From Pseudoalteromonas piratica (lineage in GTDB: Bacteria > Pseudomonadota > Gammaproteobacteria > Enterobacterales > Alteromonadaceae), in contig NZ_CP009889.1 of NCBI RefSeq assembly GCF_000788395.1, positions 868,001-932,000 on the forward strand: a DNA stretch of 64,000 bases. The letters are read 5' to 3'. Made by a program: the position numbers and the translations under genes. Shown here one piece after another: positions 8,950 to 18,734 of the stretch; position 1 is the stretch's first letter, and each line of letters opens with the position of its first letter. The notes beneath the pieces were generated by a model. It saw only the letters and a program-made list of their open reading frames with translations. It was not told where the DNA came from and made no database searches.

Positions 8950-9129
8950 TTACATTACATAACAATAAAAATGAAACTTTAAGTTGATTAATGTTTATTT
9001 TTCAACGCATTAGATGCTAAAAATATTTTGGTTAAGATGATTTTTTAACCGAATTGTAACCACAGCTTTTCAATGACATGACAAAATGGTATTGCTGTTG
9101 TCATAATTGAAACGTATTGTTTCACTGTG

Positions 9130-10428
9130 CTAAAAAGTAAATTGAAGATAGAAGGTGTTATAGTTGCTACCGCCTTTAATCCTGCCAAACTGTTGTGCGG
9201 ATTCAAAAATAGAAGAACGGTGGTGAATGCTGTAACCTAACCAGGTATTTTGTAATTTCGGTGAATTAAAGACATCACCTAAATTAATGTCTAACGAAAA
9301 ATCTAAATAGTTCATCAATTCACTTGGACGATACCCTTTTCTTTCCATTTCGGAGCGTTCAATGTAGGTCACATTAGATACATAACTGAGACCTTCTGCG
9401 ACACCAAAGCGAATTTTCCATGGAAGTGGCAACGTGTAATAGGCTTTAATCGCTACAACGTACTCTTGAATATTGGACTGTACTTCTGACTGCCAATGCC
9501 ATGCGACACCTGGAGTGAGATAAATATCTAAAGGTAAGCCAAATAAATCATCTGTTAATGGATGACCATAAAATAACGAGGTTAATTGATTATTATAGGG
9601 ATCTTTTACACTATCCCCCCGAAGAATGTCACCTATGTTGGAAGGTGTGGCAAATCCGTGGGCAACACGCCAATAGGCTTTATTATCAATGAGCTTGGGC
9701 ACTTTATGTTTGTTATTAAAAAACGCAAAGCCCAAAAATAGTTCGTGGGAATAAGAATCATCAACTGCAAATGCGTGTTTAACATTGTTATCTAACGCGG
9801 TAATCGACGCAGAACCAAGCAAATACAAATTACTTACTAGGTGATAACGGCCTTCAGCTTTAACGGTTAAATCAGCACCAGCACCAATTCTTTCATTAGT
9901 AAGGTCATTAAGCGCATAATAATGACTATTAAATGATGCACTTTTATAACGTAAAGTCGTTGATAGATTTACATCCCAATCATTTTTATTGTAATTATAC
10001 AAATAACCAAAATTAAGATAAGGGTTGCCCTCTAAGTCAGTCATCAATTCGCTAACCAGGTACTGCGAATTATCGAAGTTAAATTTGTATTGACCGCCAA
10101 AATCGAAGGTATCACCTTGTACTTGATTCTGATATTCAAAGGGAATATCAAAAAAACGCATGCGTGTGATCGCATTAAAATGATGATTACTTTGTGAGTG
10201 TAAATAAGCCCCCGCTTCTAATCCCTTAATATAGAAATGTTCATTTTTAAAAAACATCATAGGAACAAAGCTGCTGACTGTATCACCTTGTGTTGCAAAT
10301 GGGATACTAGCGTGTCTTACCGTTGCACCGATGCCCCACTCTTTTTCTTTTTCAGCAGCATTCACACTAAAAGTTAAAACAGTTATGAGCGAGAAAGCAG
10401 ATAAATTAAACCCATTAATGAATTGCAT
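9130..10428 (-). CDS. MipA/OmpV-family outer membrane protein
   Basis: 432 residues: signal peptide to VNAAEKE, then WGIGATVRHASIPFATQGD and FFKNEHFYIKGLEAGAYLHS, which resemble the start of MipA/OmpV barrels, then many amphipathic strands and a C-terminal aromatic residue (LQFTF) as expected for Bam-assembled barrels. It is longer than typical MipA (about 250), and the second half (GHPLTDDLFGLPLDIYLTPG, VAEGLSYVSNVTYIERSEM) is well-formed but of unknown role. Convergent with nothing; reads toward the TonB2 operon with 225 bases between. Substrate or partner unknown. Confidence 0.65.
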   Translation of the reverse strand: MQFINGFNLSAFSLITVLTFSVNAAEKEKEWGIGATVRHASIPFATQGDTVSSFVPMMFFKNEHFYIKGLEAGAYLHSQSNHHFNAITRMRFFDIPFEYQNQVQGDTFDFGGQYKFNFDNSQYLVSELMTDLEGNPYLNFGYLYNYNKNDWDVNLSTTLRYKSASFNSHYYALNDLTNERIGAGADLTVKAEGRYHLVSNLYLLGSASITALDNNVKHAFAVDDSYSHELFLGFAFFNNKHKVPKLIDNKAYWRVAHGFATPSNIGDILRGDSVKDPYNNQLTSLFYGHPLTDDLFGLPLDIYLTPGVAWHWQSEVQSNIQEYVVAIKAYYTLPLPWKIRFGVAEGLSYVSNVTYIERSEMERKGYRPSELMNYLDFSLDINLGDVFNSPKLQNTWLGYSIHHRSSIFESAQQFGRIKGGSNYNTFYLQFTF

Positions 10429-10460
10429 TGTTTCCTTCCTGCTGCGTTTGCTATTGGTGA

Positions 10461-10973
10461 CTAATTTTTGTTTTTGTTAAACGAGACTTTATTATTGTTA
10501 TCTCTATTTTCAAGCAAAAACTCGCGTGAGTAATCTGTGTTACTTGCTTTTGCTAATCTATCATATAGCACAACATTAACAGTGGCTGCTAAATTCATGC
10601 AACCTTTGGTCGGTATGTAAACTACGTCGTCACAATATTTCAGTACGTCTTTTCTAATAGAACCATCTTCAGGTCCAAGTACATATATGGCGTTATCAGG
10701 GTGAGTAAAATGTGGCAACGGCGTAGCACCATCGATTAACTCAACGGCAATTATTTTAGTATCGGACTTAACAAGTGTATTGATGTCAGTGAGTGCTGTA
10801 AGCGGAATTTCTTCCACTCGTTGCTTTGTATCAGTAGCAAATTTTTGTGCGTGACCATAACGATTACCAGTATAATGCACTTTCTCAACACCATAACACC
10901 CTGCGGCACGCATCACGCCACCAACATTTGTAGCACTCTTAGGGTTAATTAGAACAATCTCAGTGCGTGACAT
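10461..10973 (-). CDS. SpoU/TrmH-family RNA 2'-O-methyltransferase
   Basis: 170 residues from ATG 10973. Shows the three SPOUT motifs: NPKSATNVGGVMRAAGCYGV (motif 1, with N and R), AIYVLGPEDGSI (motif 2), and GCMNLAATVNVVLYDRL (motif 3), which form the knotted SAM site. Target RNA is not evident; it matches neither TrmL nor TrmJ closely by eye. The start codon overlaps the ycgN stop as TGATG, implying translational coupling. The last 15 residues are Asn/Lys-rich. Confidence 0.8.
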   Translation of the reverse strand: MSRTEIVLINPKSATNVGGVMRAAGCYGVEKVHYTGNRYGHAQKFATDTKQRVEEIPLTALTDINTLVKSDTKIIAVELIDGATPLPHFTHPDNAIYVLGPEDGSIRKDVLKYCDDVVYIPTKGCMNLAATVNVVLYDRLAKASNTDYSREFLLENRDNNNKVSFNKNKN

Positions 10974-11473
10974 CAATCATGATCCTCTTTTGGCCAATCA
11001 GCGATATAATCTTCAAATAATTCCATATCAATTTGATTATCTTTCATCACGCGACCTTTAACACTAATTCCCATACGATGCATAACTGCTTTACTACCGT
11101 TATTTAATAGTGGGTGCCATGAAGCAAGGCCTCTGCCCTCATGTAATCGACGGTAACTGCAACTTGGTGGCATAAAGAAAATATCGTCAATATTATCTTT
11201 TGTTAATTTCACACAACTAGGTACGAGTGTTGTTCGTTGTTCATACTCAGTACAAAAGCATTTCTTGGTATCAAGATATCGACAGACAATAGCGGTATAA
11301 ATTATTTCTTCACCCTCTCTGAGTACATCAGTACTCTCAAAGGTTTCATCTTGCTCGTCGCTGTCAATAAAGGTATGTAAGCAGCATTTGCCACAACCGT
11401 CACAAATTGCTTCCCACTCATCTTGGTTCATCTCAGCTAATGATTTTTTAAGCCAAAATTTATCTTCTAACAT
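10973..11473 (-). CDS. ycgN: YcgN-family cysteine-cluster protein (UPF0260)
   Basis: 166 residues. Start at ATG 11473, which has a very good Shine-Dalgarno (AGGGG, 5 bases ahead). Eight or so conserved cysteines: CDGCGKCCLH near residue 23, then CRYL, KCFC, SCVKL, SCSYR; this is the zinc/iron-sulfur-like CxxCxxCC cluster of the family. Function of the family is not established. Synteny with ycgL and the min genes matches that in enterobacteria. Confidence 0.9.
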   Translation of the reverse strand: MLEDKFWLKKSLAEMNQDEWEAICDGCGKCCLHTFIDSDEQDETFESTDVLREGEEIIYTAIVCRYLDTKKCFCTEYEQRTTLVPSCVKLTKDNIDDIFFMPPSCSYRRLHEGRGLASWHPLLNNGSKAVMHRMGISVKGRVMKDNQIDMELFEDYIADWPKEDHD

Positions 11474-11543
11474 ACTTGCCCCTAATTTCAAGGCCGATAT
11501 TTTATGCTAGTTAATTGAGAAAAGCGAAATTATTAATGATAAG

Positions 11544-11574
11544 TAGCGGTGCCTTTTGTTAATTGACACCGCTA
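11544..11574 (-). terminator. possible hairpin terminator after the transglycosylase gene
   Basis: TAGCGGTG and CACCGCTA form an 8-bp perfect stem with a 15-base loop, starting 14 bases past the stop at 11588. No clear T-tract on the minus strand, so this is weak. Confidence 0.3.
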
Positions 11575-11587
11575 TAAATAAGGTAAA

Positions 11588-12604
11588 TTAAATTTTAGGA
11601 TAACCAATTCGGTCAGATAAATAACCAACTGATGTGGCAAAGTAGTAAGAGCGGTTCCAATGCATTAACGCTTTATAATTGTCGTAAGCTAAATACATTC
11701 TACCGTTAATGTCATCTGGCATAACAAGTGCAGCGGTTATATCAACCTGTGGTAAATCTGAACCGTCGGTACGTCGAAGGCCAAGTGCTTGCCATGAAGC
11801 TAAATCACGTTCTGACTTTGACCAGTTATCTAGCCATTGTTTGCGTGTGCGTGTACCACGCTGCAAAATGTGCTGATTATTAAACTCTTGCGGAAGAACC
11901 ACTTGGCGACCCCAAGTTAAATTATCATTCCAACCGGCTTTTTTTAAATAATTGGCAATTGATGCAAAGGCATCGTATTTATTTTGCCAAATGTCCTTTT
12001 TACCATCTCCATCGTAATCAACAGCGTATGCGTTAAACGATGTTGGCATAAACTGGGTTTGTCCCATTGCGCCAGCCCAAGAACCTTTAAAATGTTCAAG
12101 GCTTATATGCCCCTCTTCTAAAATGGTTAATGCGGCCCAAAGCTGACGCTTATACATGTCTTCGCGACGGCCATCATAAGCAAGTGTCACAACCGATGAG
12201 ATTACAGGTGTTGAGCCTTGAATTTTACCAAAATTACTTTCAAGCCCCCACAGTGCCACGATAAAACGGGCTTGAACACCGTATTGCTCAGCAATTTTCT
12301 CGAGCACATCTTTATTTTCTTTATAAAGTTTACGCGCTCGGTCTATTTTCCATTTTGGTACGCGTTTAGGAAGGTACGTTTCGAGGGTTTCTTTTACTTC
12401 AGGCTGGTTTTTATCCGCTTTGATTACTTTCTTTTTAAATTTGATAGTAGCAAAGGCATCTTCAACAATTGATTTTTTATATCCCTTTTCAATTGCTTCA
12501 GCTTTTAAATCTGCAACATACTGATTAAATTTTGCTTGCTCTTCATCTGCAAAGGTAGAGACCGAAATAATACTTGCTGTGATTAGGGCGAGTTTTTTTA
12601 ACAC
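11588..12604 (-). CDS. MltB-family lytic murein transglycosylase
   Basis: 338 residues; cleaves the MurNAc-GlcNAc bond of peptidoglycan with formation of a 1,6-anhydro sugar. Signal peptide MLKKLALITASIISVSTFAD without a lipobox Cys, so probably a soluble periplasmic form rather than lipoprotein MltB. Catalytic Glu is in VALWGLESNFGKIQG; the family motif GSWAGAMGQTQFMPTSF follows, then YDGDGKKDIW (a calcium-site-like loop as in MltB). The GTG start overlaps the ycgL stop (TAGTG), suggesting coupled translation with ycgL. Confidence 0.9.
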   Translation of the reverse strand: MLKKLALITASIISVSTFADEEQAKFNQYVADLKAEAIEKGYKKSIVEDAFATIKFKKKVIKADKNQPEVKETLETYLPKRVPKWKIDRARKLYKENKDVLEKIAEQYGVQARFIVALWGLESNFGKIQGSTPVISSVVTLAYDGRREDMYKRQLWAALTILEEGHISLEHFKGSWAGAMGQTQFMPTSFNAYAVDYDGDGKKDIWQNKYDAFASIANYLKKAGWNDNLTWGRQVVLPQEFNNQHILQRGTRTRKQWLDNWSKSERDLASWQALGLRRTDGSDLPQVDITAALVMPDDINGRMYLAYDNYKALMHWNRSYYFATSVGYLSDRIGYPKI

Positions 12605-12882
12605 TATTGAGAAACTCCATTTTGTTTTTTAAATTCATCTAATAAATTTTCTTGCTTAGGAGGTAACTGAAGGTAAAACCCTTTTTCAGAAAGTTCTTGT
12701 TTTACTTTATCAAGATCAGCAACGCCTAATTTTTCTCGCTTGTCTAAATTTATTAGCATTACAAAAGTTGGTTGACCAAATGTTGCCATTAAAGGTTCCG
12801 GAACTTTTGAAAAATCATCTCTTTTTTCGACAAAAAGATAGGTATCAGCCTTTTTTTTACTTTTATATACTGCACTAAGCAT
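12604..12882 (-). CDS. ycgL: YcgL-family protein
   Basis: 92 residues matching the YcgL (DUF709) pattern: CAVYKS-like opening (here LSAVYKSKKKADTYLFVEKR), then VPEPLMATFGQPTFVMLINL and GFYLQLPPKQENLLDEF. Small soluble protein of unknown function. It opens the leftward ycgL-transglycosylase-ycgN-methyltransferase run and is divergent from minC, with about 135 bases between the start codons. Confidence 0.9.
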   Translation of the reverse strand: MLSAVYKSKKKADTYLFVEKRDDFSKVPEPLMATFGQPTFVMLINLDKREKLGVADLDKVKQELSEKGFYLQLPPKQENLLDEFKKQNGVSQ

Positions 12883-13017
12883 TCAATCACCTTTTACTGC
12901 TTGCGAAACACTGCTTCACACTATACCATGGCATTAATTAAAAGTGAGATAAATTGCGCTCAAAGCAGCGAAATAAGCGAAAATAGATCACTAATTTTTA
13001 TAATAATAATTGAGATT

Positions 13018-13713
13018 ATGTCGGAACAAATTTTTGAATTAAAAGGGAACCTTTTTACTCTGTCTGTACTGCACTTATTTAAGAACGATATAGACGGCCT
13101 GTTAAGTCAATTGGATGAAAAAATTGCCCAAGTTCCCAAGTTTTTCTTTGGGGCCCCTATTGTAATCAATCTTCAGTCAGTTCCAAATGAACATGTTGAT
13201 TTTGCAAAACTAAAGCAATCATTAATTGATTTACAATTAAACCCTGTCGGTATTTGTAATGGCACAGAAGAGCAAAATACTGCCGCTAAACTTCATAAGC
13301 TATCAATTTTAAGTTACAGCAAAGACCAAGCACCCAAAACAAAAGCACAAGCAGCTAACACATCCATTGTGGAAAAAGAGGTTTTTGTGCCAGCACAAAT
13401 TATTAACGGTAATGTGCGTGGTGGTCAGCAGGTTTATGCAAAAAATCGTGATTTAATCATTACAGGCTCAGTAAGTCCTGGTGCTGAAGTTATTGCAGAT
13501 GGCAATATCCATGTTTACGGTACACTAAGAGGCCGTGCAATTGCCGGTGCAAAAGGACAAGAATCTGTTATTTTCTGTCAAAAACTTAATGCCGAACTCG
13601 TTTCAATTAATGGTAATTATTGGTTAAGCGACTCACTACAAGGCGATTCTTGGGGCAATGCTGCTTGTATATCGTTAGAAAATGAATCATTAAAAATTTC
13701 AGCTTTGGTTTAA
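13018..13713 (+). CDS. minC: MinC septum-site inhibitor
   Basis: 231 residues from ATG 13018 (an in-frame TTG at 12901 would add 39 non-homologous residues). N-terminal FtsZ-inhibiting domain (IFELKGNLFTLSVLHLFKND), linker rich in A/K/T, then C-terminal beta-helical domain (NGNVRGGQQVYAKNRDLIIT, GSVSPGAEVIADGNIHVYGT, LRGRAIAGAKG) that dimerises and binds MinD. Blocks Z-ring assembly away from midcell. First gene of minCDE, 12 bases before minD. Confidence 0.95.
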   Translation: MSEQIFELKGNLFTLSVLHLFKNDIDGLLSQLDEKIAQVPKFFFGAPIVINLQSVPNEHVDFAKLKQSLIDLQLNPVGICNGTEEQNTAAKLHKLSILSYSKDQAPKTKAQAANTSIVEKEVFVPAQIINGNVRGGQQVYAKNRDLIITGSVSPGAEVIADGNIHVYGTLRGRAIAGAKGQESVIFCQKLNAELVSINGNYWLSDSLQGDSWGNAACISLENESLKISALV

Positions 13714-13725
13714 AGGATAAATTTC

Positions 13726-14535
13726 ATGGCAAAAGTTATTGTTGTCACATCTGGTAAAGGCGGTGTGGGGAAAACTACATCTAGTGCTGCAATCGGTACT
13801 GGACTTGCCTTAAAGGGCTATAAAACCGTTATCATTGATTTTGATATTGGCTTGCGTAATCTCGATTTAATTATGGGTTGTGAACGCCGTGTAGTTTATG
13901 ATTTCGTTAATGTAATCAACAACGAAGCAAATTTAAATCAAGCGCTTATTAAAGATAAACGTGTTGAAAAACTATTTATTTTACCTGCTTCTCAAACGCG
14001 TGATAAAGATGCGTTAACGAAAGAAGGTGTTGAAATCGTTCTGAATGAACTCAAAAAAGATTTCGACTTCATCATTTGCGACTCACCAGCAGGCATCGAA
14101 GCAGGTGCAATGATGGCACTTTATTTTGCAGACGAAGCAATCGTAACAACCAATCCTGAAGTTTCGTCGGTGCGCGATTCAGATCGTATTTTAGGTATTT
14201 TACAAAGCAAGTCTAAACGTGCTGAAGAAGGTCTTGAAAACGTAAGAGAACATTTATTACTTACGCGTTACAACCCTGAGCGAGTTGCATCCGGTGAAAT
14301 GTTATCTGTGGAAGATGTGCAAGACATTCTTGCTATCGATCTGCTTGGCGTGATCCCTGAATCAAAAGCAGTATTAAATGCGTCTAACTCGGGTCAACCA
14401 GTGATACTCGATTCGGATTCTGATGCAGGAAAAGCGTATTCGGATGCAATTGATCGTTTACTTGGCGAGAAAGTTGATTTCCGCTTTTTGGAAGCTGAAA
14501 AGAAAGGCCTACTGAAACGGATATTTGGAGGTTAA
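13726..14535 (+). CDS. minD: MinD cell-division ATPase
   Basis: 269 residues. Deviant Walker A motif [16 protein letters not shown] near residue 9, [20 protein letters not shown], switch region [15 protein letters not shown], and a C-terminal amphipathic membrane-targeting helix ([11 protein letters not shown]). Binds membrane as ATP dimer, recruits MinC and is displaced by MinE, giving pole-to-pole oscillation. Its stop codon is 1 base before the minE GTG start, so translation is coupled. Confidence 0.97.
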   Translation: MAKVIVVTSGKGGVGKTTSSAAIGTGLALKGYKTVIIDFDIGLRNLDLIMGCERRVVYDFVNVINNEANLNQALIKDKRVEKLFILPASQTRDKDALTKEGVEIVLNELKKDFDFIICDSPAGIEAGAMMALYFADEAIVTTNPEVSSVRDSDRILGILQSKSKRAEEGLENVREHLLLTRYNPERVASGEMLSVEDVQDILAIDLLGVIPESKAVLNASNSGQPVILDSDSDAGKAYSDAIDRLLGEKVDFRFLEAEKKGLLKRIFGG

Positions 14536-14536
14536 T

Positions 14537-14794
14537 GTGTCATTACTTGATTATTTTCGCTCACAAAAGAAAACCACCGCTAGTTTAGCGAAAGAACGTT
14601 TGCAGATCATTGTTGCACATGAACGTTCTAGCCGTGGTACACCTGATTACTTACCACAATTAAAACAAGATATTTTAGATGTGATCCGTAAGTATGTGGA
14701 TATTCATCAAGACCAAGTTCAAGTTCAGCTCGAACAAAATGAAGATGATTTAGCTGTGCTTGAATTAAACGTCACATTACCTGATGAGAAATAA
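14537..14794 (+). CDS. minE: MinE topological specificity factor
   Basis: 85 residues from the GTG at 14537; the GGAGG at 14527-14531 inside the end of minD is ideally placed, and the resulting [21 protein letters not shown] matches the start of E. coli MinE. The anti-MinCD helix ([17 protein letters not shown]) and the C-terminal topological domain ([30 protein letters not shown]) are intact. Stimulates MinD ATPase. Confidence 0.95.
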   Translation: MSLLDYFRSQKKTTASLAKERLQIIVAHERSSRGTPDYLPQLKQDILDVIRKYVDIHQDQVQVQLEQNEDDLAVLELNVTLPDEK

Positions 14795-14796
14795 AT

Positions 14797-14822
14797 AAAA
14801 AGCCTGCATTTGCAGGCTTTTT
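14797..14822. terminator. bidirectional terminator between minE and rnd
   Basis: AAAAGCCTGCA and TGCAGGCTTTT pair perfectly around a T, with A-tract before and T-tract after. It lies between the convergent minE and rnd genes and can serve both. Confidence 0.85.
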
Positions 14823-14826
14823 ACTT

Positions 14827-15951
14827 TTAGTTGAACCATTGAGATAATTCATTTTTTACCAAATCTTTACGCCAAGAGGACATTAAGTCTGGTTTTAAAT
14901 AACCCACAGTTTCACTCTTTTCTTTCCATTTCCAACTAATTAATTGATTCATTTGTTTTTTACTGGCAAGTACGTCAAGTGGAATATCATTTTTCTTGGC
15001 AACCGACTCAAGTTGGGCGCGCATTTCTTTCAATGATTTTTTATAGCCACTAAAATCAATTAAACGTTTAATTTTAGATGGGTAATCCTCTTCTCTTTTT
15101 TCAAGTGCAACTTTTACCAAGTGAATAAGCGTTTTGCCATAACGATTAATTAGTCCTTGGTCGCCTTCACAGACACGCTTTAACGCGCCAAAATGGGTAG
15201 GTTGTTGTTTTGCTATTTCAAATAAAATTGATTCTTTTACTATAAAATTAAGTGCCAAATTTTTCTCGCGAGCACGATTTAAGCGCCAAGATGCAAGTTG
15301 TTGCAACACGCATAATTGTTTTGGGTTAAGTTGCCATGCATTTTTGATATCGAGGTAGGCTAACTCAAGTGGTGTATCAAAAGCACGTTTTTGTGCAATC
15401 AATTCACTCTCACTGATTACAATCTCTTGCTTTTTCGAACATAGTTTTTCAATAATTAATTGGTAGCAGGGCATTAGATAATGAACATCGGCTGCAGCAT
15501 AATCTAACTGCGCTTTCGTTAATGGTCTTTGCAACCAATTCGTACGCGATTCACTTTTATCTATTTGTTCATCAAGTAACATTTCAACCATGTTGGCAAA
15601 GCCAACGCAATTACGTTCTCCTAATAGACTTAACGCAAATTGTGTATCAAACAAAGGTTTTGGAATGCAATTACCATGGCGAGAAAAAACTTCTAAGTCT
15701 TCTGACGGTGAATGTAATACTTTAATAATTTGTGTATTTTCCATTAAGTCCCAAAAAGAAGATAAGTCTAAGTCTGCAGTTGGGTCAATTAAACAAATGG
15801 ACTCGCCATCATAAACTTGTAATAACGCTAGTTCTGGATATAAGGTACGACGGCGCATGAATTCGGTATCAACTGCTAGAATAGGTTTCGTAGAGTAACG
15901 AGTTATAGCTGAATCAAGATCTTTTTGTTCTGTTATTAATGCGTATTGCAC
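14827..15951 (-). CDS. rnd: ribonuclease D
   Basis: 374 residues; 3'-to-5' exoribonuclease that trims tRNA precursors. DEDDy nuclease motifs are visible: AVDTEFMRRRTLYPELALLQ (Exo I, D and E), a region with LHSPSEDLEVF (Exo II), and DYAAADVHYLMPCY (Exo III, D and Y). An HRDC domain follows (about residues 210-290, QLASWRLNRAREKNLALNFI). The start is GTG with GGA 6 bases ahead. Downstream of fadD, separated by a terminator, so probably has its own promoter or reads through. Confidence 0.93.
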   Translation of the reverse strand: MQYALITEQKDLDSAITRYSTKPILAVDTEFMRRRTLYPELALLQVYDGESICLIDPTADLDLSSFWDLMENTQIIKVLHSPSEDLEVFSRHGNCIPKPLFDTQFALSLLGERNCVGFANMVEMLLDEQIDKSESRTNWLQRPLTKAQLDYAAADVHYLMPCYQLIIEKLCSKKQEIVISESELIAQKRAFDTPLELAYLDIKNAWQLNPKQLCVLQQLASWRLNRAREKNLALNFIVKESILFEIAKQQPTHFGALKRVCEGDQGLINRYGKTLIHLVKVALEKREEDYPSKIKRLIDFSGYKKSLKEMRAQLESVAKKNDIPLDVLASKKQMNQLISWKWKEKSETVGYLKPDLMSSWRKDLVKNELSQWFN

Positions 15952-15964
15952 TGTTTTTCCTCAT

Positions 15965-15990
15965 AAAAAAACCGGCTAATGCCGGTTTTT
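15965..15990 (-). terminator. terminator between fadD and rnd
   Basis: AAAAACCGGC, TAAT loop, GCCGGTTTTT; on the minus strand seven Ts follow the stem. It sits 20 bases past the fadD stop. Confidence 0.85.
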
Positions 15991-16010
15991 ATTAATTTGG
16001 GTTAAACCCA

Positions 16011-17672
16011 TTAACTTGCTTCTTTAAGTGCTCGTCTTAATATTTTACCTACATTCGTTTTTGGTAAATCCTCACGGAATTCAACAAACTTTGGCACTTT
16101 GTAATTGGTCAAGTTTTCACGACAATGCTGTATTATATCTTTTTCTGTCAATGTTTGGTCTTTTTTAACAACAAAAATCTTAACTTGTTCACCGCTTACA
16201 TCATGAGGTACACCAACTGCAGCAACTTCAAGTACACCATCGTGCATTGCTACAACTTCTTCTACTTCATTCGGGAAAACATTAAAGCCAGAAACAATAA
16301 TCATGTCTTTCTTACGATCAACGATGTAGAAGAAACCTTCTTCATCGTATTTCGCTACATCACCTGTCGCAAACCAACCGTCTTTTAAACAATCAGCTGT
16401 CGCATCAGGACGGTTGTAATAACCCTTCATTACTTGCGGGCCTTTCACCCACAATTCACCTGATTCACCAAGTTCAGCTTCTGTGCCATCTTCTTTAACA
16501 ATTTTCAGTTCAGTACTCGGTGCGGGTAAACCAATTGAACCATTAAAACCGTCTAGGTCATATGGGCTCACAGTAACTAGTGGCGCACACTCAGTTAAGC
16601 CATAGCCTTCAACTAAACGAGAATCTGTTACTGTCTGCCACTTTTCGGCAACAGGACGTTGAACTGCCATACCACCGCCAAGCGAAATTTTAAGCGATGA
16701 AAAATCAAGCTCTGAGAAACCAGGTGAATTAAGCAATCCGTTAAATAGCGTATTCACGCCGGTCATTACAGTAAATTTTTTGCCTTTAAGCTCTTTAATG
16801 AAACCCTGCATATCACGTGGGTTTGTGATAAGTAAGTTATGGCCACCATATTTCATAAAGGTTAAGCAGTTAGCAGTTAATGCGAAGATATGGTATAGCG
16901 GTAACGCCGTAACAACCATTTCTTGACCCTTTTTAAGTAATGGGTCTAAGCAACCTGTAACTTGTTCCAAATTCGCAACCATGTTGCCATGAGTTAACAT
17001 TGCGCCTTTAGAAACACCTGTTGTACCACCGGTATATTGTAAAAATGCGAGACAATCTTGTGTCAGTTCAGGACGTGTATACTGTGCAACATCACCCTGT
17101 TTCATTACTTCAGAGAAATCAATCACATTCGGTAATGTATAACCAGGTACCATTTTCTTAAGATGCTTAACAACAAAATTCACTAAGTGTTTTTTAACGC
17201 CACCTAGCATGTCACCAATTTCAGTTACAACAATATTTTTAACATTAGTTTGTGGCAGCGCTTCTTCTAATGTACGCGCAAAGTTCGCAAGAATAATAAT
17301 TGTTGTTGTTTCAGAATCATTCAACTGATGCTCTAGTTCTCGTGTAGTGTAAAGCGGGTTTACATTTACAACTGTTGCGCCTGCGCGCAATGTACCGAGG
17401 ATAGCGATCGGTGTTTGTAGCAAATTCGGCATCATAACAGCAACTTTGTCGCCCTTTTTAATGCCCAGTTGATTTTGTAAGTATGAAGCAAATCGTTTCG
17501 TTGCATCATCCATCTGCTGATATGTGAAAACTTTGCCCATGTTTTCAAAGGCTGGAAGCTGTGAATAATCTTGAAAGCTTTTTTCAAATAGTTCAAGCAG
17601 GGAGTCATAGTGCTGTGGATCTATTTCAGCAGGAACTCCCGCTGGGTAACGCTTCAACCAAATCTTTTCCAC
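16011..17672 (-). CDS. fadD: long-chain fatty acid CoA ligase
   Basis: 553 residues, GTG start with TAGGAG 7 bases upstream. Activates long-chain fatty acids to acyl-CoA through an acyl-AMP intermediate, coupling uptake to beta-oxidation. ATP/AMP signature [20 protein letters not shown], then [12 protein letters not shown], the FACS motif [20 protein letters not shown], and the C-terminal catalytic lysine region [10 protein letters not shown]. No FadR-like TGGTC site was seen upstream, unlike fadE elsewhere in this window. Confidence 0.93.
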   Translation of the reverse strand: MEKIWLKRYPAGVPAEIDPQHYDSLLELFEKSFQDYSQLPAFENMGKVFTYQQMDDATKRFASYLQNQLGIKKGDKVAVMMPNLLQTPIAILGTLRAGATVVNVNPLYTTRELEHQLNDSETTTIIILANFARTLEEALPQTNVKNIVVTEIGDMLGGVKKHLVNFVVKHLKKMVPGYTLPNVIDFSEVMKQGDVAQYTRPELTQDCLAFLQYTGGTTGVSKGAMLTHGNMVANLEQVTGCLDPLLKKGQEMVVTALPLYHIFALTANCLTFMKYGGHNLLITNPRDMQGFIKELKGKKFTVMTGVNTLFNGLLNSPGFSELDFSSLKISLGGGMAVQRPVAEKWQTVTDSRLVEGYGLTECAPLVTVSPYDLDGFNGSIGLPAPSTELKIVKEDGTEAELGESGELWVKGPQVMKGYYNRPDATADCLKDGWFATGDVAKYDEEGFFYIVDRKKDMIIVSGFNVFPNEVEEVVAMHDGVLEVAAVGVPHDVSGEQVKIFVVKKDQTLTEKDIIQHCRENLTNYKVPKFVEFREDLPKTNVGKILRRALKEAS

Positions 17673-17802
17673 GATAGGCTCCTATAATTTATATTTATTG
17701 TTTGTGTTCAACTTAAACCTTAATTCATGTAAGGCGAATTAACAATTGAGTAAATACTCTAAAACGCTAATATTCACATATTTATTCACGTTATACAAAC
17801 TT

Positions 17803-18654
17803 TTAAACAGTCTCGTTTACGTAAACGTCAATTATATTAGCAATGTGAGCGCTGTGCTCTAGATGACAATGGTGCCCGCCTAGTACTTCAACGCTTGTCA
17901 GGTTACCGAAATACTTCCCATATTTTTCAATACCTTGACTCACAAGTTTATACCCTTTATTGGCGTAAATTACGAGCATTGGTGTTGTAATGCGTTTACA
18001 CATTTCAATGCATTGTGTTTCAGAAAATCTAAAGCCTGAGTGATGTTTTAACTTTGGATCTAAGTGTAATTTATAACCATTTGCGCATGGTGACACATTT
18101 CTTTTCATTAAAAGTGCTGCTATTTCATTGGAAAAATCACTCACAGCCATACGTGCCTGTACAACTTGCTCAAAATCTTTAAAAACACGCATGTTTTTTT
18201 CTTCAGTGCGATTCAAAATGGCGCGTTTTAATTGGGTTGTCACATCTGTTTCATTCGTTGTAACACACGCAATACCTTCGACTGCAACAACAGCCTTAAC
18301 ATGTTCAGGAAAACAAGCTGCAAATAGGTTTGCTACCATCGCCCCCATTGAGTGCCCAAGCAGTATTACTTGTTCATTGGGGGCTATTAACTGTTTTAAA
18401 CGATAAACATCGTCAACATAATCGATAAAGTAATAATGCGCTTGTTGATTACGCCAATCTGATTTTCCATGACCAGGAAAGTCGAGTGCATACCAATCAA
18501 AATGTGACAGTTCAGACATTATCGGTAAAAAGGAGTTACTATTATCTTGCCAGCCATGAAGGGCAATCACTTTTACCGATTGGTTAGTAATTCTCTGACA
18601 CGCTAGTTGCATACCATTAATTTCATAAACTGTTTCGAACTGTTGTTTTTGCAC
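17803..18654 (-). CDS. alpha/beta hydrolase
   Basis: 283 residues of the alpha/beta-hydrolase fold: oxyanion region VIALHGWQDNSNSFLPIM, nucleophile elbow VILLGHSMGAMVANLFA (Ser in GHSMG), acid in the region TPMLVIYANKGYK, and a C-terminal His in GGHHCHLEH. No signal peptide, so cytoplasmic. Substrate unknown. The longest frame starts at GTG 18654 without a clear Shine-Dalgarno; an internal ATG at residue 14 is a possible start. Divergent from the alkaline phosphatase, with 80 bases between. Confidence 0.8.
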   Translation of the reverse strand: MQKQQFETVYEINGMQLACQRITNQSVKVIALHGWQDNSNSFLPIMSELSHFDWYALDFPGHGKSDWRNQQAHYYFIDYVDDVYRLKQLIAPNEQVILLGHSMGAMVANLFAACFPEHVKAVVAVEGIACVTTNETDVTTQLKRAILNRTEEKNMRVFKDFEQVVQARMAVSDFSNEIAALLMKRNVSPCANGYKLHLDPKLKHHSGFRFSETQCIEMCKRITTPMLVIYANKGYKLVSQGIEKYGKYFGNLTSVEVLGGHHCHLEHSAHIANIIDVYVNETV

Positions 18655-18734
18655 TTAAATTCACCGATAAAAATGTTATTTAACGAATAAATACGTTATG
18701 TTTGTCGCCAAAATAACATAGAACACAAGCACAC

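Noticed and set aside
12901..13017. Upstream TTG extension of minC
   Set aside because: ATG at 13018 gives the usual MinC length and N-terminus.
18655..18734. PhoB box upstream of the alkaline phosphatase
   Set aside because: No CTGTCAT-like heptamer pair; only AT-rich partial dyads with ATGTTATT/AATAACAT.
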